NCBI GenBank assembly: GCA_016223165.1
Contig: JACRPO010000008.1
Coordinates: 186,001 to 250,000, forward strand
Direction: 5' to 3'
Source of the DNA: Burkholderiales bacterium
Lineage (GTDB): Bacteria; Pseudomonadota; Gammaproteobacteria; Burkholderiales; Burkholderiaceae_C
DNA: 64,000 nt
Shown here piece after piece: positions 12,785 through 22,900 of this stretch. Both the position numbers and the translations under genes were made by a program. The first letter of the stretch is position 1. The number at the start of each line of letters is the position of its first letter. Under the pieces are notes generated by a model. The model made no database searches. It saw only the letters and a program-made list of their open reading frames with translations, and was not told where the DNA came from.

Positions 12785-15294
12785 CGCGCCCGCCCCTTCG
12801 GCGGCGCGGTGCGCGCGCCGTCGGCGTGCACGGACGGCGAGGCGCCGCCGCGGTGCCGCCGCGGCCAGCGCTGCTCGCCGCCGTGCAGCCGCGCATACTC
12901 GCGCAGCCGCGCGACGATGCGGCCGTTGACCGTGTCGGCATGCGGCGCGTGCGGTTCGCCGGCGGCCAGGCCCGTCATCACCTCGATGGCTTCGTCGGCG
13001 TGGCGCACGGCATGGATCGCGAAGCGCCCGCCCGCCACGGCGGCGACGATGTCCTCGCGCAGCATCAGCTGCGCCACGTTGGCTTCGGGCATGACGATGC
13101 CGTGCGTGCCGTCGAACCCACGCGCGGCACAGACATCGAAGAAGCCCTCGATCTTCTCGTTGACGCCGCCGATGGGCTGCACGTCGCCGAACTGGTTGAT
13201 CGAGCCGGTGACGGCCAGGCTCTGCTTCAGCGGCACGTCGGCGATCGACGACAGCAGCGCCAGCAGTTCGGCCAGCGAGGCGCTGTCGCCTTCGACGATG
13301 CCGTAGGTCTGCTCGAACACGAGGCTGGCGAAGATGGCGTGGGCGCGGAAGCGCGAGTAGCGCGCGCCGAGGAAGGCGGCGAGGATCAGCACGCCCTTCG
13401 CATGCACCGGCCCGCCCATGTGCGTCTCGCGCTGGATGTCGATGACCTCGCCGTCGCCCAGGCGGGTGGTGGCGCTGATGCGCACGGGCTCGCCGAAGGT
13501 CTCGCCGCCCGACTCGTAGACCATGAGGCCGTTGATCTGGCCGACGCGCACACCCGAGGTGGCGATCATCAGCATGCCGCGGCCCACCTCCTCGCGCAGG
13601 CGTTCGTCGATGCGGCTGGCGCGCCGCCGGCGGGCAGCGATCGCGCCGTCGACGTCGCTGGCCTCGATGCACGCGTGCCCCGCCGCGCGCGCACGCTGGT
13701 CGGCCTCGGTCAGCACATCCAGCAGCCGCTGCACCGAAGCGCTGAGCCGCTGCGCGTCGCCGGCCAGGCGCGCGCCGTGGTCCACCAGGCGCGCCAGCGC
13801 GCCGAAGCCGGCCGGCAGCAGCGCCGACGCCGCACCCTGCGCCGTGAGCGACTGCACGAGTTCGCGTTGCACGGCGTCGACGCGCGGCAGGTCATCGGAG
13901 AAGTCGGCGACGACGCGGAAGAGCCGGCCGAAGTCGGGGTCGAGCTCCTGCAGCAGCTGGCCGATCTCGCGCGCGCCGAACAGCACCACCTTCACGGCGA
14001 GCGGAATGGGCTCGGGCTCCAGCTGCACGGTCGTGACGAGGCTCACCATCTCGGCCATCGACTCGATGCGGATCTCGCGCCGCGTGAGCGCCCGCTTCAG
14101 CGCGTCCCACGCGAAGGGCTGCACGAGCAGCTTGGCCGCGTCGATGAGGATGAAGCCGCCGTTGGCGCGGTGCAGGGCGCCGGGCTTGACGAGCCGGTAG
14201 TCGGTGAGCAGCGTGCCCATGCGCGCCAGGTGGTCGACGCGGCCGATGAGCTGCTGGTGCGTGGGGTGGTCGATGGTGACGATGGGCGCGCCGTCGGTGC
14301 CGGCAGCGTCGACGAGCACGTTCACCTCGTAGGCCGAGAGGTCGATCTCGGCCACGGGGGTGGTCTCGCCGGCGCTGGCTTCTTCGCCTTGGGGGCTGCG
14401 GAAGCGGTCGGCCTTGTCGATGACATCGTCGCGCACCGCCTCGAGGTAGGCCAGCACCTCAGGCAGGTCGGCATAGTCGTCCTTGACCTCGTCGACGGCA
14501 TGCTCCACCGCCACCATGGTCATCGAGCGGTTGAGCGCGCGCAGGCGGTCGGCGTGCTCCTTGCGCAGCCGCACCGTGCCGCGCAGCACCCGGACGAGCT
14601 GCTCCTGCGCGGCCTGCAGCGCCTGCTGCAGCCGCGTGCGCTCGGCCTCGGGCAGCGCGGCGAACTCCTCGGGCGTGTAGACGGCGTCGCTGCCGTCCGG
14701 GGTGGGCTTGCGCGGCGCGAAGCTCAGGCCGACAGGCGTGCGCACCATCACCAGGCCCTGGCCCTGGGCCTGCTCGCCCACTTCCAGCACCGCGTGCTCG
14801 GCGCGCTCCTTGTACTCGGTGTTCAGGCGCTCGACGGCGGTGGCGTACTCCTCCGACTCGAAGGTGGCCGGGATCATCGTGCGCAGGTCGTCGGCGAGCG
14901 CGCGCATGTGCTGGCGCAAGGCGCTCGCGCGTCCGCGCGGCAGGCGCAGCACTCGCGGCTGGTGCGGCTGCGCGAAGTTGTTCACGTAGGCCCAGTCGAA
15001 GCGCTCGACGCCGTTGCGCGCCACGTGCGCCTCGATGGCGCGACGCACGAGCGTGCGCTTGCCCACGCCCGGCGGGCCCATCACGAAGAGGTGGTGGCCG
15101 TCGCGCGGCATGGCGATGCCGTAGGCCACGGCCTCGTGCGCACGCTGCTGGCCGACGATGGCGGCGGCGGGGTTGGCGAGGCCCTGCCGCGCCGGCGCCG
15201 CCGCAGGCTCGCGCGCCGGGGCGACGAGCGCTTCCAGCGCCGCGGGGTCGCTGCGCCTGGCGAGTTCTGCCGGGGTCAGCACGCGGCCGGGCAT
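12781..15294 (-). CDS. Lon-family ATP-dependent protease (LonB/AAA_32 type)
   Basis: The 837-residue protein has a Walker A motif GPPGVGK with Lys79 close to the N-terminus, a long helical insertion, and a C-terminal Lon peptidase domain. The Ser671-Lys714 dyad lies in GDSAS and GVNEKIEG, and its 43-residue spacing equals that of E. coli Lon. It lacks the N-terminal substrate domain of LonA, which fits the LonB-like/AAA_32 family common in proteobacteria. ATG 15294 was chosen because a GGAG ribosome site lies about 6 bases upstream; longer in-frame extensions are low complexity. It is co-transcribed with the USP-like gene, so a stress or protein-quality role is likely. Confidence 0.9.
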   Translation of the reverse strand: MPGRVLTPAELARRSDPAALEALVAPAREPAAAPARQGLANPAAAIVGQQRAHEAVAYGIAMPRDGHHLFVMGPPGVGKRTLVRRAIEAHVARNGVERFDWAYVNNFAQPHQPRVLRLPRGRASALRQHMRALADDLRTMIPATFESEEYATAVERLNTEYKERAEHAVLEVGEQAQGQGLVMVRTPVGLSFAPRKPTPDGSDAVYTPEEFAALPEAERTRLQQALQAAQEQLVRVLRGTVRLRKEHADRLRALNRSMTMVAVEHAVDEVKDDYADLPEVLAYLEAVRDDVIDKADRFRSPQGEEASAGETTPVAEIDLSAYEVNVLVDAAGTDGAPIVTIDHPTHQQLIGRVDHLARMGTLLTDYRLVKPGALHRANGGFILIDAAKLLVQPFAWDALKRALTRREIRIESMAEMVSLVTTVQLEPEPIPLAVKVVLFGAREIGQLLQELDPDFGRLFRVVADFSDDLPRVDAVQRELVQSLTAQGAASALLPAGFGALARLVDHGARLAGDAQRLSASVQRLLDVLTEADQRARAAGHACIEASDVDGAIAARRRRASRIDERLREEVGRGMLMIATSGVRVGQINGLMVYESGGETFGEPVRISATTRLGDGEVIDIQRETHMGGPVHAKGVLILAAFLGARYSRFRAHAIFASLVFEQTYGIVEGDSASLAELLALLSSIADVPLKQSLAVTGSINQFGDVQPIGGVNEKIEGFFDVCAARGFDGTHGIVMPEANVAQLMLREDIVAAVAGGRFAIHAVRHADEAIEVMTGLAAGEPHAPHADTVNGRIVARLREYARLHGGEQRWPRRHRGGASPSVHADGARTAPPKGRAR

Positions 15295-15346
15295 CGATGC
15301 TCCATCGCGCGGCGGCACGCTCGCGCGGTCGGGAAGTGCCGGGTCG

Positions 15347-15688
15347 TCAGAACCCTGCCGGCCCGCCCTCGCCGCCGTCCAGGTGCGGGAGGTGGCGGCC
15401 TTCGGCCGGCTCGCCGGTGTCCGGGTCGATCCAGTCGTTGATGCCGATCGCGTCCTCGGCCTCGGCCAGCGTGAGTGCAGGCGCGTGGTCCTCGTCGCGG
15501 TCCCGGTCGCGGTCGGCGCGCGCCTCCTCGGCCGTATCGAAGGGGCCGAATTCCTGATGCCCATCCGCGGCGACCCAGTACCAGCCGTCGGGGTGCGAGA
15601 CGATGCCGCGATCGGCGCCTTCGGCGCGATGTTCTTCGATCACGGCGGCGGCGCCGACACGGCGGCGGGGCTTCGGGTGCTGGCGCAT
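15347..15688 (-). CDS. Small conserved-looking hypothetical protein
   Basis: The 113-residue acidic protein has a Trp/Tyr-rich core (HPDGWYWVAADG) followed by FGPFDTAEEA, a pattern seen in small proteins that present an aromatic patch, then an Asp/Arg-rich middle. ATG 15688 has GGAGG nine bases upstream. A second in-frame ATG at 15889, with a strong GAGGAGG, would give 180 residues but adds only low-complexity sequence. No signal peptide or membrane segment. The gene lies 52 bp upstream of the Lon-like gene on the same strand. Function unknown. Confidence 0.6.
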   Translation of the reverse strand: MRQHPKPRRRVGAAAVIEEHRAEGADRGIVSHPDGWYWVAADGHQEFGPFDTAEEARADRDRDRDEDHAPALTLAEAEDAIGINDWIDPDTGEPAEGRHLPHLDGGEGGPAGF

Positions 15689-16009
15689 CGAGGGGATCCT
15701 CCGGCGCATGGCGTCAGGCTCGCGCTGCAGCCGGTTGGGGTCGCCTTCGGACCCGGCACCGGCACGGCGCCCGGGCATCGTAATCCAGCCTGCCGGCGCG
15801 GCGGGGGTTTCCCGCTGCCGTGAAGGGTGTGTCGTCTTGGTGCTGCCGGCGGCAACTGAACTTCGGGCAGGTCTCGCAGGGCGCGGCATCGGTTCCTCCT
15901 CGTCAATGCGTTGTGTCCGCTTGCTGGAAGCCGACGTTGCACTCAACGAGCGGCCGCCGCCTTGCGCCCGATCAAGACGGGCCGGGGCCGGCCCCGTGCC
16001 CGGATGCAT
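15689..16009. other. Intergenic region between phaC and the small hypothetical gene
   Basis: About 320 bases without a convincing gene if the 15688 start is right. It holds the alternative start at 15889, with a very good Shine-Dalgarno, and an FNR-like box at 15962-15975. Confidence 0.4.
15962..15975 (-). promoter_or_regulatory. FNR/Anr-like box
   Basis: The sequence TTGCGCCCGATCAA matches 8 of 10 defined positions of the FNR consensus TTGAT-N4-ATCAA. It lies 73 bp upstream of the alternative start (15889) of the minus-strand small protein. Same spacer (CCCG) as the boxes at 24823 and 29387. Confidence 0.35.
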
Positions 16010-18070
16010 TCAGCGCTGCAACACGTGGCTGCCAGGAGCGGCCTGCAGCGGCGGCAGGCCGCGGCCGGGCGCGCCCATCGCGGGCGGGCGGCGCCAGGTG
16101 CCGCTGTGCGCATGCAGCCACGCGAACCACGGCGTCCACCACGAGCCCTCGGTCACCGGTGTGCGCTCGAGCCACTGGTCGGGCGTGAGCAGCGGCTCGC
16201 CGGCGCGCCAGCGGCGCAGGCGGTGGCTGGTGCGCGCCGCGCCGGGCGGGTTGACGATGCCCACGTTGTGGCCGCCGGCGGTGAGGCAGAAGGTCTGCTC
16301 GGCATCGGTGAGTGCATGCAGCTTGAACACCGAGCGCCACGGCGCCACGTGGTCCTGCACCGTGCCGACGTTGAAGACGGGCACGCGCACATGCGCCAGG
16401 TTGATCGGCTCGCCGTCGACCTTGGCCTGGCCGCGCGCCAGCGCGTTGTCGAGGAACAGCGTGTGCAGGTACTCCGAGTGCATGCGATAGGGCATGCGCG
16501 TGCCGTCGGCGTTCCAGGCCATCAGGTCGCTGAGCGGGCGCCGCTCGCCGAGCAGGTAGTTCAGGAGCCGGTACGACCACACCAGGTCCTGCGATCGCAG
16601 CATCTGCAACGAGCCCTTCATCTGGTGCGCGTGCAGCACGCCCTGGCGCCACATGACGTCGTCGAGCATCTCGACCTGGCCGTCGTCGATGAAGAGGCCG
16701 AGCTCGCCGGGGTCGCTGAAGTCGGTCTGCGCGGCCAGCAGCGTCAGGCTCTTCAGCGCCTCGGGGCGGCGCTGCGCGAGGGCCGCGGCGGCCATCGACA
16801 GCAGCGTGCCGCCCAGGCAATAGCCCACGGCGTGCACCGGCGCGCTCGGGCAGACCTCGCCGATGGCGTGCAGCGCGGCATCGATGCCGAGGTGGAAGTA
16901 GTCCTCGAGGCCGACATCGCGGTCTTCGGGGCCCGGGTTCTTCCAGGAGATCACGAACACCGTGAAGCCATGGTCGACGAGCGCCTTGACGAGCGAGTTG
17001 CGCGGCGAGAGGTCGAGGATGTAGTACTTCATGATCCACGCCGGCACGAGCAGGATCGGCTCCGCCCGCACCTGGGCCGTCGCGGGCGAGTACTGGATCA
17101 GCTCGGCCAGGCGGTTGCGCAGGATCACCTGCCCCGGCGTGACGGCGATGTCGCGCCCGGCCTCGTAGGCCTCGGCGCCCACCGGCGGCAGCCCGAGCAC
17201 GTCGCGCCAGGCGTCTTGCGCGGCGTGCAGGGCGCCGCGCGCGAGGTTGGCACCACCCTGCTCGAGCGTGCGCTCGAGCACGACCGGGTTCGTCAGCACG
17301 CCGTTGGAAGGCGCCAGCATGTCCAGCCATTGCCGCGCACCGAAGGCCACCATGTCCTGGTGGTGTCGGCTCGCGCCGGGCACGTCTTCGGTGGCGATGC
17401 GCCAGGCCTGCTGCACCGCGAGGAAGCTCTGCGCCCACAGGTTGAAGGGCCACTGCTGCCAGGCCGGCGCCGCGAAGCGCTTGTCCTGCGGCAGGGCCGC
17501 GGGCTCGCCGGGGACCGGGGTGCCGAGGCCGGGGCCCGTGCCGCCTGCGCCGTCGCCGGCCGCCGCCCACGCGGGCAGGCCGCTGCGCTCGGCGATGCGT
17601 GGCACGGCCTCGGCCAGCCATTGCAGCACTTCGATCTGCTTGGCCGGCGATGCCGCGAGGTGCGCCCACCAGTCGAGCGTCGCCAGCGTCGCGGTGAGCG
17701 GCGACGTGCCGCCGGTCCACTGCCCGACCGACGAGACGAGCAGCCGGTCGAGGTCGCGCAGCCGATCGCCGCCGGTGGGCGGCGGCGCTTCGCGGCGGCC
17801 GAGCCAGGCGCTGGCCGCGCGTTCGCGCATGCCGGGGCCGATGCCGGCCGGCGCCGGCGGGCCGGGTGGCGTGCGGGCCGCCTCGGCGGCCCGCATCGCG
17901 GTCCGCCGGGTGGCCGGTTTGACGGCGGCCCTGGTGGCCGGTCTGGTGGCCGGTTGAGTGGCCGGTTGAGTGGCCGGTTGAGTGGCCGGTTGAGTGGCCG
18001 CTCTGCGGGCCGGTTTGGCGGCTGCCCTGGTTGCCGGCTCGACGGGCGCGGCGACGTTCTTTCGAGACAT
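16010..18070 (-). CDS. phaC: Class I poly(3-hydroxyalkanoate) synthase
   Basis: The 686-residue protein polymerises 3-hydroxyacyl-CoA into storage polyester at the granule surface. The lipase-like box GYCLGG carries catalytic Cys418; a C-terminal HNVGIVNPPG segment supplies the catalytic His. Against typical class I synthases (about 589 residues, Cys319) the catalytic Cys is shifted by about 99, all of it an N-terminal extension. That extension is Ala/Pro/Thr/Arg rich and includes four PATQ-type repeats coded by a 12-bp tandem repeat (17941-18000). No phasin or phaAB genes are next to it. ATG 18070 is chosen; if the extension is untranslated the true start would lie downstream. Confidence 0.95.
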   Translation of the reverse strand: MSRKNVAAPVEPATRAAAKPARRAATQPATQPATQPATQPATRPATRAAVKPATRRTAMRAAEAARTPPGPPAPAGIGPGMRERAASAWLGRREAPPPTGGDRLRDLDRLLVSSVGQWTGGTSPLTATLATLDWWAHLAASPAKQIEVLQWLAEAVPRIAERSGLPAWAAAGDGAGGTGPGLGTPVPGEPAALPQDKRFAAPAWQQWPFNLWAQSFLAVQQAWRIATEDVPGASRHHQDMVAFGARQWLDMLAPSNGVLTNPVVLERTLEQGGANLARGALHAAQDAWRDVLGLPPVGAEAYEAGRDIAVTPGQVILRNRLAELIQYSPATAQVRAEPILLVPAWIMKYYILDLSPRNSLVKALVDHGFTVFVISWKNPGPEDRDVGLEDYFHLGIDAALHAIGEVCPSAPVHAVGYCLGGTLLSMAAAALAQRRPEALKSLTLLAAQTDFSDPGELGLFIDDGQVEMLDDVMWRQGVLHAHQMKGSLQMLRSQDLVWSYRLLNYLLGERRPLSDLMAWNADGTRMPYRMHSEYLHTLFLDNALARGQAKVDGEPINLAHVRVPVFNVGTVQDHVAPWRSVFKLHALTDAEQTFCLTAGGHNVGIVNPPGAARTSHRLRRWRAGEPLLTPDQWLERTPVTEGSWWTPWFAWLHAHSGTWRRPPAMGAPGRGLPPLQAAPGSHVLQR

Positions 18071-18166
18071 GCAAGTTCCTCGTTACCGCCCTGTCTGACC
18101 CGGCGCGGCATGAATCGATCCGTCTTCGAGCCTAGGGCGCCGCGGCAGCGCCGCCTTTGCCGCTTC

Positions 18167-18595
18167 TCAAGCCCGGCGCGATTTGCCGGCGCGTGCGCGG
18201 GGTTCGGGTGCCTTGGACGCGTTGCGCACCTTGGGCGCCTTGGCGGGCCCGGCCACCTGGGCCGGCGGTGCGAAAGCCGCGCGCTGCTCGGCCGTGCGGT
18301 CGAAGCGCCGGCCGAGGTTGTCGCAGACGAGGTTGCACAGCTCGTAGATGGCCGGATCGGCGATGTGGTAATAGACGCTCGTGCCGCGCGTTTCGCGCGC
18401 CAGCAGGCCACGCTGCGCCAGTAGCGCGAGGTGGCGCGACACGTTCGCCACCGAGTGGCCTGTCTCCAGGGCCAGCTCGCCGACGCTACGCGGCTCGTGG
18501 CGCAGGAGGTTGAGCATGCGCAACCGGTTCGGCTCGGCCAGCGCCTGAAAGTAGTCGGCGACCTGCGCCAGTGCCTGGGGCGTGAGGTTTTCCAT
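18167..18595 (-). CDS. ArsR-family winged-helix repressor
   Basis: The 142-residue protein has a typical ArsR winged helix: residues 16-34 (LAEPNRLRMLNLLR), recognition helix around 47-60 (SVANVSRHLALL), wing around 66-78. Cys87 and Cys91 lie in the dimer helix as CxxxC, suitable for thiol or metal sensing. The first Cys of the BigR/SqrR dithiol pair is absent, so the inducer is open. A Lys/Arg/Ala-rich tail follows residue 110. Divergent from an RND efflux / DUF2892 / thioredoxin operon, with a palindrome between them, it probably represses that operon and itself. Confidence 0.85.
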   Translation of the reverse strand: MENLTPQALAQVADYFQALAEPNRLRMLNLLRHEPRSVGELALETGHSVANVSRHLALLAQRGLLARETRGTSVYYHIADPAIYELCNLVCDNLGRRFDRTAEQRAAFAPPAQVAGPAKAPKVRNASKAPEPRARAGKSRRA

Positions 18596-18683
18596 TGGAG
18601 CGCACGGAAGGACCGGCCGCGATGCGGCGCTGCCCGGCGGGTCCGGGTTGTTCCACGCGCGCCGGATCATGCCCGATCCCGCG

Positions 18684-18724
18684 TTGACATTTCGTGCTTG
18701 CGTATTTGCATGATTGCGCAAATA
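18684..18724 (+). promoter_or_regulatory. Promoter and likely ArsR operator
   Basis: A perfect -35 hexamer TTGACA (18684) precedes an inverted repeat with 7-bp arms, TATTTGC / GCAAATA, separated by 8 bases (18703-18724). The -10 hexamer is not clear but must overlap the palindrome, as expected for repression of the efflux operon that starts at 18809. Confidence 0.55.
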
Positions 18725-18808
18725 ATAGATCCAACGAAGCCCTCTTGTCCACCCCCCTTGTCCAGCCTCCTGTCCACGCGCCTGCCCGCCCTCCGATCCG
18801 CGACGACC

Positions 18809-19936
18809 ATGAACCTCCGGCACGCTCGCCAGCACCCTGTCTCGCACGCTGTCTCGCGCAGTGTCTGCGCCGCTCTCCTGCTGACGGGCGGTGCCCTGGC
18901 CGCCGGCGTCCAGGCCGGCGGGCCTGCTCCCGCCGCGTTGAAGGTCGTCGCCGCGGCGGCCGCGCCGGGCGCCGCCGTGGTCGCCTACGACGGCGTCGTC
19001 GAGGCGCTGCGCCAGACCACCGTCGCCGCCCAGGTGCCGGGCGCCGTCGTGCAGCTCGCCGTCAGGCCCGGCGACCGCGTCGCGGCCGGCCAGCTGCTGG
19101 TGCAGATCGACGCCCGCGCCGCGGCGCAGACGGCCGAGGCCGGCGCCGCGCAGGTGCGCGCCGCGCGCGCCGCCCTCGACGTGGCGGCCAAGGACCTCGA
19201 GCGCCAGCGCTCGCTCTTCGCCGACCGCTTCATCAGCGCCGCCGCGCTCGACCGCGCCGAGGCCGAGTACCGCGCCGCGCAGGCGCAGGCCGGTGCCCAG
19301 GTGGCGCAGGCCGATGCGGCGCGCACGCAGACGGGCTTCTTCACCGTGCGCGCGCCGTATGCCGGCGTCGTGGCCGAGGTGCCGGTGACGCTCGGCGACA
19401 TGGCCATGCCCGGCCGCACGCTCGTGACGCTGTACGACCCCGGCGCCCTGCGCGTGGCGGCGGCGGTGCCGCAGTCGGTGGCCGCGCGTGTCGGCGCCGG
19501 GGCGGCGGTGCGCATCGAACTGCCGGCGCTGCCTGCGCTGCCGGGTGCGCGCCGCATGGTGTCGCCGGCCCGCCTCCAGGTCCTGCCGGCCGCCGATGCG
19601 GCCACGCACACGCTGACCGTGCGTGCCGACCTCGCGCCGCGCACCGAGGGCCTCGTGCCCGGCCAGTTCGCGCGCCTGTGGCTGCCCGCGGCCACCGGCG
19701 CCGAAGGTGATGCCGGCGCGCGCGGCGCGTCGCCGTGGGTGCCGCTCTCGGCCGTCGTGCGGCGCGCCGAGATGACCGGCCTCTATGTGCTCGACGCGCA
19801 GGGCCGCCCGCTGCTGCGGCAGGTGCGCCTGGGCCGCAGCGACGGCGAGCGGGTCGAGGTGCTCTCGGGTCTCGGCGCGGGCGAGCGCGTCGCCGCCGAG
19901 CCGCAGGCCGCGGCGCGTGTCGTCGCGGCTCGCTGA
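18809..19936 (+). CDS. RND efflux periplasmic adaptor (membrane fusion protein)
   Basis: The 375-residue protein has a signal peptide (residues 1-33, ending near ALAAGVQAG), a biotinyl-lipoyl-like beta segment around VRPGDRVAAGQLLVQID, a coiled-coil hairpin rich in Ala, the second lipoyl half (FFTVRAPYAGVV), and beta-barrel and membrane-proximal domains. These adaptors link an inner-membrane RND pump to an outer-membrane channel. The start was set at the ATG before the signal peptide. It is followed after 10 bp by the pump gene. No outer-membrane channel gene is visible, so a distant TolC would be needed. Confidence 0.9.
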   Translation: MNLRHARQHPVSHAVSRSVCAALLLTGGALAAGVQAGGPAPAALKVVAAAAAPGAAVVAYDGVVEALRQTTVAAQVPGAVVQLAVRPGDRVAAGQLLVQIDARAAAQTAEAGAAQVRAARAALDVAAKDLERQRSLFADRFISAAALDRAEAEYRAAQAQAGAQVAQADAARTQTGFFTVRAPYAGVVAEVPVTLGDMAMPGRTLVTLYDPGALRVAAAVPQSVAARVGAGAAVRIELPALPALPGARRMVSPARLQVLPAADAATHTLTVRADLAPRTEGLVPGQFARLWLPAATGAEGDAGARGASPWVPLSAVVRRAEMTGLYVLDAQGRPLLRQVRLGRSDGERVEVLSGLGAGERVAAEPQAAARVVAAR

Positions 19937-19946
19937 AGTGCAGCCC

Positions 19947-22900
19947 ATGCCGAACGCCGACACGCCCGGCCTGGGCATCTCGGGCCGCATCGCCGCCGCC
20001 TTCCAGTCGGCGCAGATCACGCCGCTGCTCGCTGCCGTGGCGCTGCTGCTCGGCGTCTTCGCCGTGCTCGTCACGCCGCGCGAGGAAGAGCCGCAGATCA
20101 ACGTGACGATGGCCAACGTGCTCATCCCCTTCCCCGGCGCCGCGGTGAAGGATGTCGAGCAGATGGTCACCACGCCAGCCGAGCAGGTGCTGTCGCAGAT
20201 CGCCGGCATCGAGCACGTGATGTCGGTCTCGCGCCCGGGTCTGGCCGTGGTCACGGTGCAGTTCAAGGTCGGCGTGCCGCGCATCGAGGCGCTGGTGCGC
20301 CTGCACGACACGGTGCGCGCCAACGCCGACTGGCTGCCCACGGGCCTCGGCGTCGGCGAGCCCATCATCAAGCCCAAGGGCATCGACGACGTGCCCATCG
20401 TCAGCTTCACGCTGTGGCGCAAGCAGGAGGCGGCGGGCAGCTTCGATCTCGAGCGCGTGGCGCACAGCATCGAGGCCGACCTGAAGCGCGTGCCCGGCAC
20501 GCGCGAGGTGCGCACGATCGGCGGCCCGGGCCGCGGCGTGCAGGTCGAGATCGACCCGCAGCGCCTGGCCGGCGCCGGCGTGACGGTGGCCGACCTGCGC
20601 CAGGCGCTGCTCACGGCCCATGCGGGCGCGCCGATCGGCGACCTGCTCGGTGGCAACCGCAGCGTCACGCTCGAGGCCGGGCCGTTCCTGCGCGACGCCG
20701 ACGACCTCGCGCAGCTCGTCGTCGGCGTGCAGGGCGGCAAGCCGGTCTTCCTCGGCGACGTGGCCGCCGTGCGCGACGGGCCGCTGACGCCCAGCAGCTA
20801 CGTCTGGCACGGCGTCGCCGGCAAGCGGGGCAGTCCCGAGCCCGGCAAGCCGGATAGGGCCGAGGCCGGCGAGTACCCGGCGGTGACGATCGCCGTCACC
20901 AAGAAGCCGGGCGAGAACGCCATCGACGTTGCCAACGGGCTAGTCAAGCGCATCGACGAGCTGCGCAACACCGTCATCCCGCACGACGTGCAGGTGAGCA
21001 CGACGCGCAACTACGGCGCCACCGCCAACGACAAGGCGACGCAGCTGATGGGCAAGCTGCTCTTCGCCACCGTCTCGGTGGTGGCGCTGGTCTTCTTCGC
21101 GCTCGGCCGGCGCGAGGCGGCCATCGTCGGCAGCGCGGTCGTCCTGACGCTGACGGTGACGCTCTTCGCCTCCTGGGCGTGGGGCTTCACGCTCAACCGC
21201 GTGTCGCTGTTCGCGCTCATCTTCTCGATCGGCATCCTCGTCGACGACGCCATCGTCGTGGTCGAGAACATCCACCGCCACCAGCACCACCACCCGGGGC
21301 GGCCGCTCGCGCAGCTCATCCCGAGTGCCGTCGACGAGGTGGGCGGGCCGACCATCCTCGCCACGCTCACGGTCATCGCGGCGCTGCTGCCGATGGCCTT
21401 CGTGAGCGGCCTCATGGGGCCGTACATGGCGCCCATCCCCATCAACGCCAGCATGGGCATGATCCTGTCGCTGGCCATCGCCTTCGTCGTCACGCCCTGG
21501 CTGGCGCGGCTGTGGATGAAGGCCTTGCCGGCGGGCGCCGCGGGCGGGCACGGCGCGGCCGGGCACGCCGCGCACGCTGGCGGCCAGGGCCTCGCCGGCA
21601 AGGTGGGCCCGCTCTTCCAGCGCATCTTCAAGCCGCTGCTGGACGAGCGTCGCGGCACGCGCAACCGCCGCTGGCTCGCGGCGGGTGTCGGCGCCCTGAT
21701 CCTCGTCTCGCTCGCCTTGCCGCTGGCGGGCCTCGTGCGCCTGAAGATGCTGCCCTTCGACAACAAGTCGGAGTTCCAGGTGATCGTCGACATGCCCGCC
21801 GGCACGCCGGTGGAGCAGACCGCGGCCGTGCTGCATGAGCTCGGCGTCTGGCTCGCCACGCAGCCCGAGGTCACCGACTACCAGGCCTACGCCGGCACGG
21901 CGAGCCCGATCAACTTCAACGGCCTGGTGCGCCAGTACGACTTCCGCGCCGGCGGCGAGGTCGGCGACCTGCAGGTCAACCTCGCCGACAAGGCGCAGCG
22001 CAGCGAGCAGAGCCACGCCATCGCCATGCGCATGCGGCCCGAGCTGCAGAGGATGGGCGCGCGCTTCGGCGCCAACGTCAAGGTGGTCGAGGTACCGCCC
22101 GGCCCGCCGGTGCTCGCGCCCATCGTCGCCGAGGTCTACGGCCCCGAGGCCGAAGGCCGCCGCCAGGTGGCCAAGGCCGTGCGCGCGGTGTTCGAGAAGA
22201 CCGCCGGCGTCGTCGATGTCGACGACTCGAGCATCGCCGCGGCGCCGCGCACGCTGCTCGTCGTCGACCGGCGCAAGGCGGCCATGCTGGGCGTGCCGCA
22301 GCAGGCCATCGTCTCCACGCTGCGCGCCGGCCTCGCCGGCGAGGCCACGGCCTACCTGCACGATGCGAGCAAGTACCCGGCCGCCGCGGTGCTGCAGCTG
22401 CCGGCCGAGCGCCACGGCGACCTCGATGCGCTGCTCGCGCTCACGGTGCGCTCGGCGGCCGGCAAGCTCGTGCCGATCCGCGAGCTGGTGACGCCGACCG
22501 ACACGCAACGCGAGCAGCCGGTCTTCCACAAGGACCTGCTGCCGGTGAACTACGTCGTCGGCGACATGGCCGGCGCCAACGACAGCCCGCTGTACGGCAT
22601 GTTCGCGATGCGCGGCGAGCTCGCGAGCCTGCGCACGCCCGACGGCGGCACGCTCGGCGAGACCTTCATCCGCCAGCCGACCGACCCCTACCGCGGCTAC
22701 TCGATCAAGTGGGACGGCGAGTGGCAGATCACCTACGAGACCTTTCGCGACATGGGCGCCGCCTACGCGGTGGGCCTGGTGCTGATCTACCTGCTCGTCG
22801 TGGCGCAGTTCGGCTCGTACCTGACGCCGCTCATCATCATGGCGCCGATCCCGCTCACGATCATCGGCGTCATGCCGGGGCACGCGCTGCTCTCGGCGCA

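Noticed and set aside
12826..15441. An 871-codon plus-strand frame opposite the Lon-like protease
   Set aside because: Antisense of a gene with a correctly spaced Ser-Lys dyad and Walker A.
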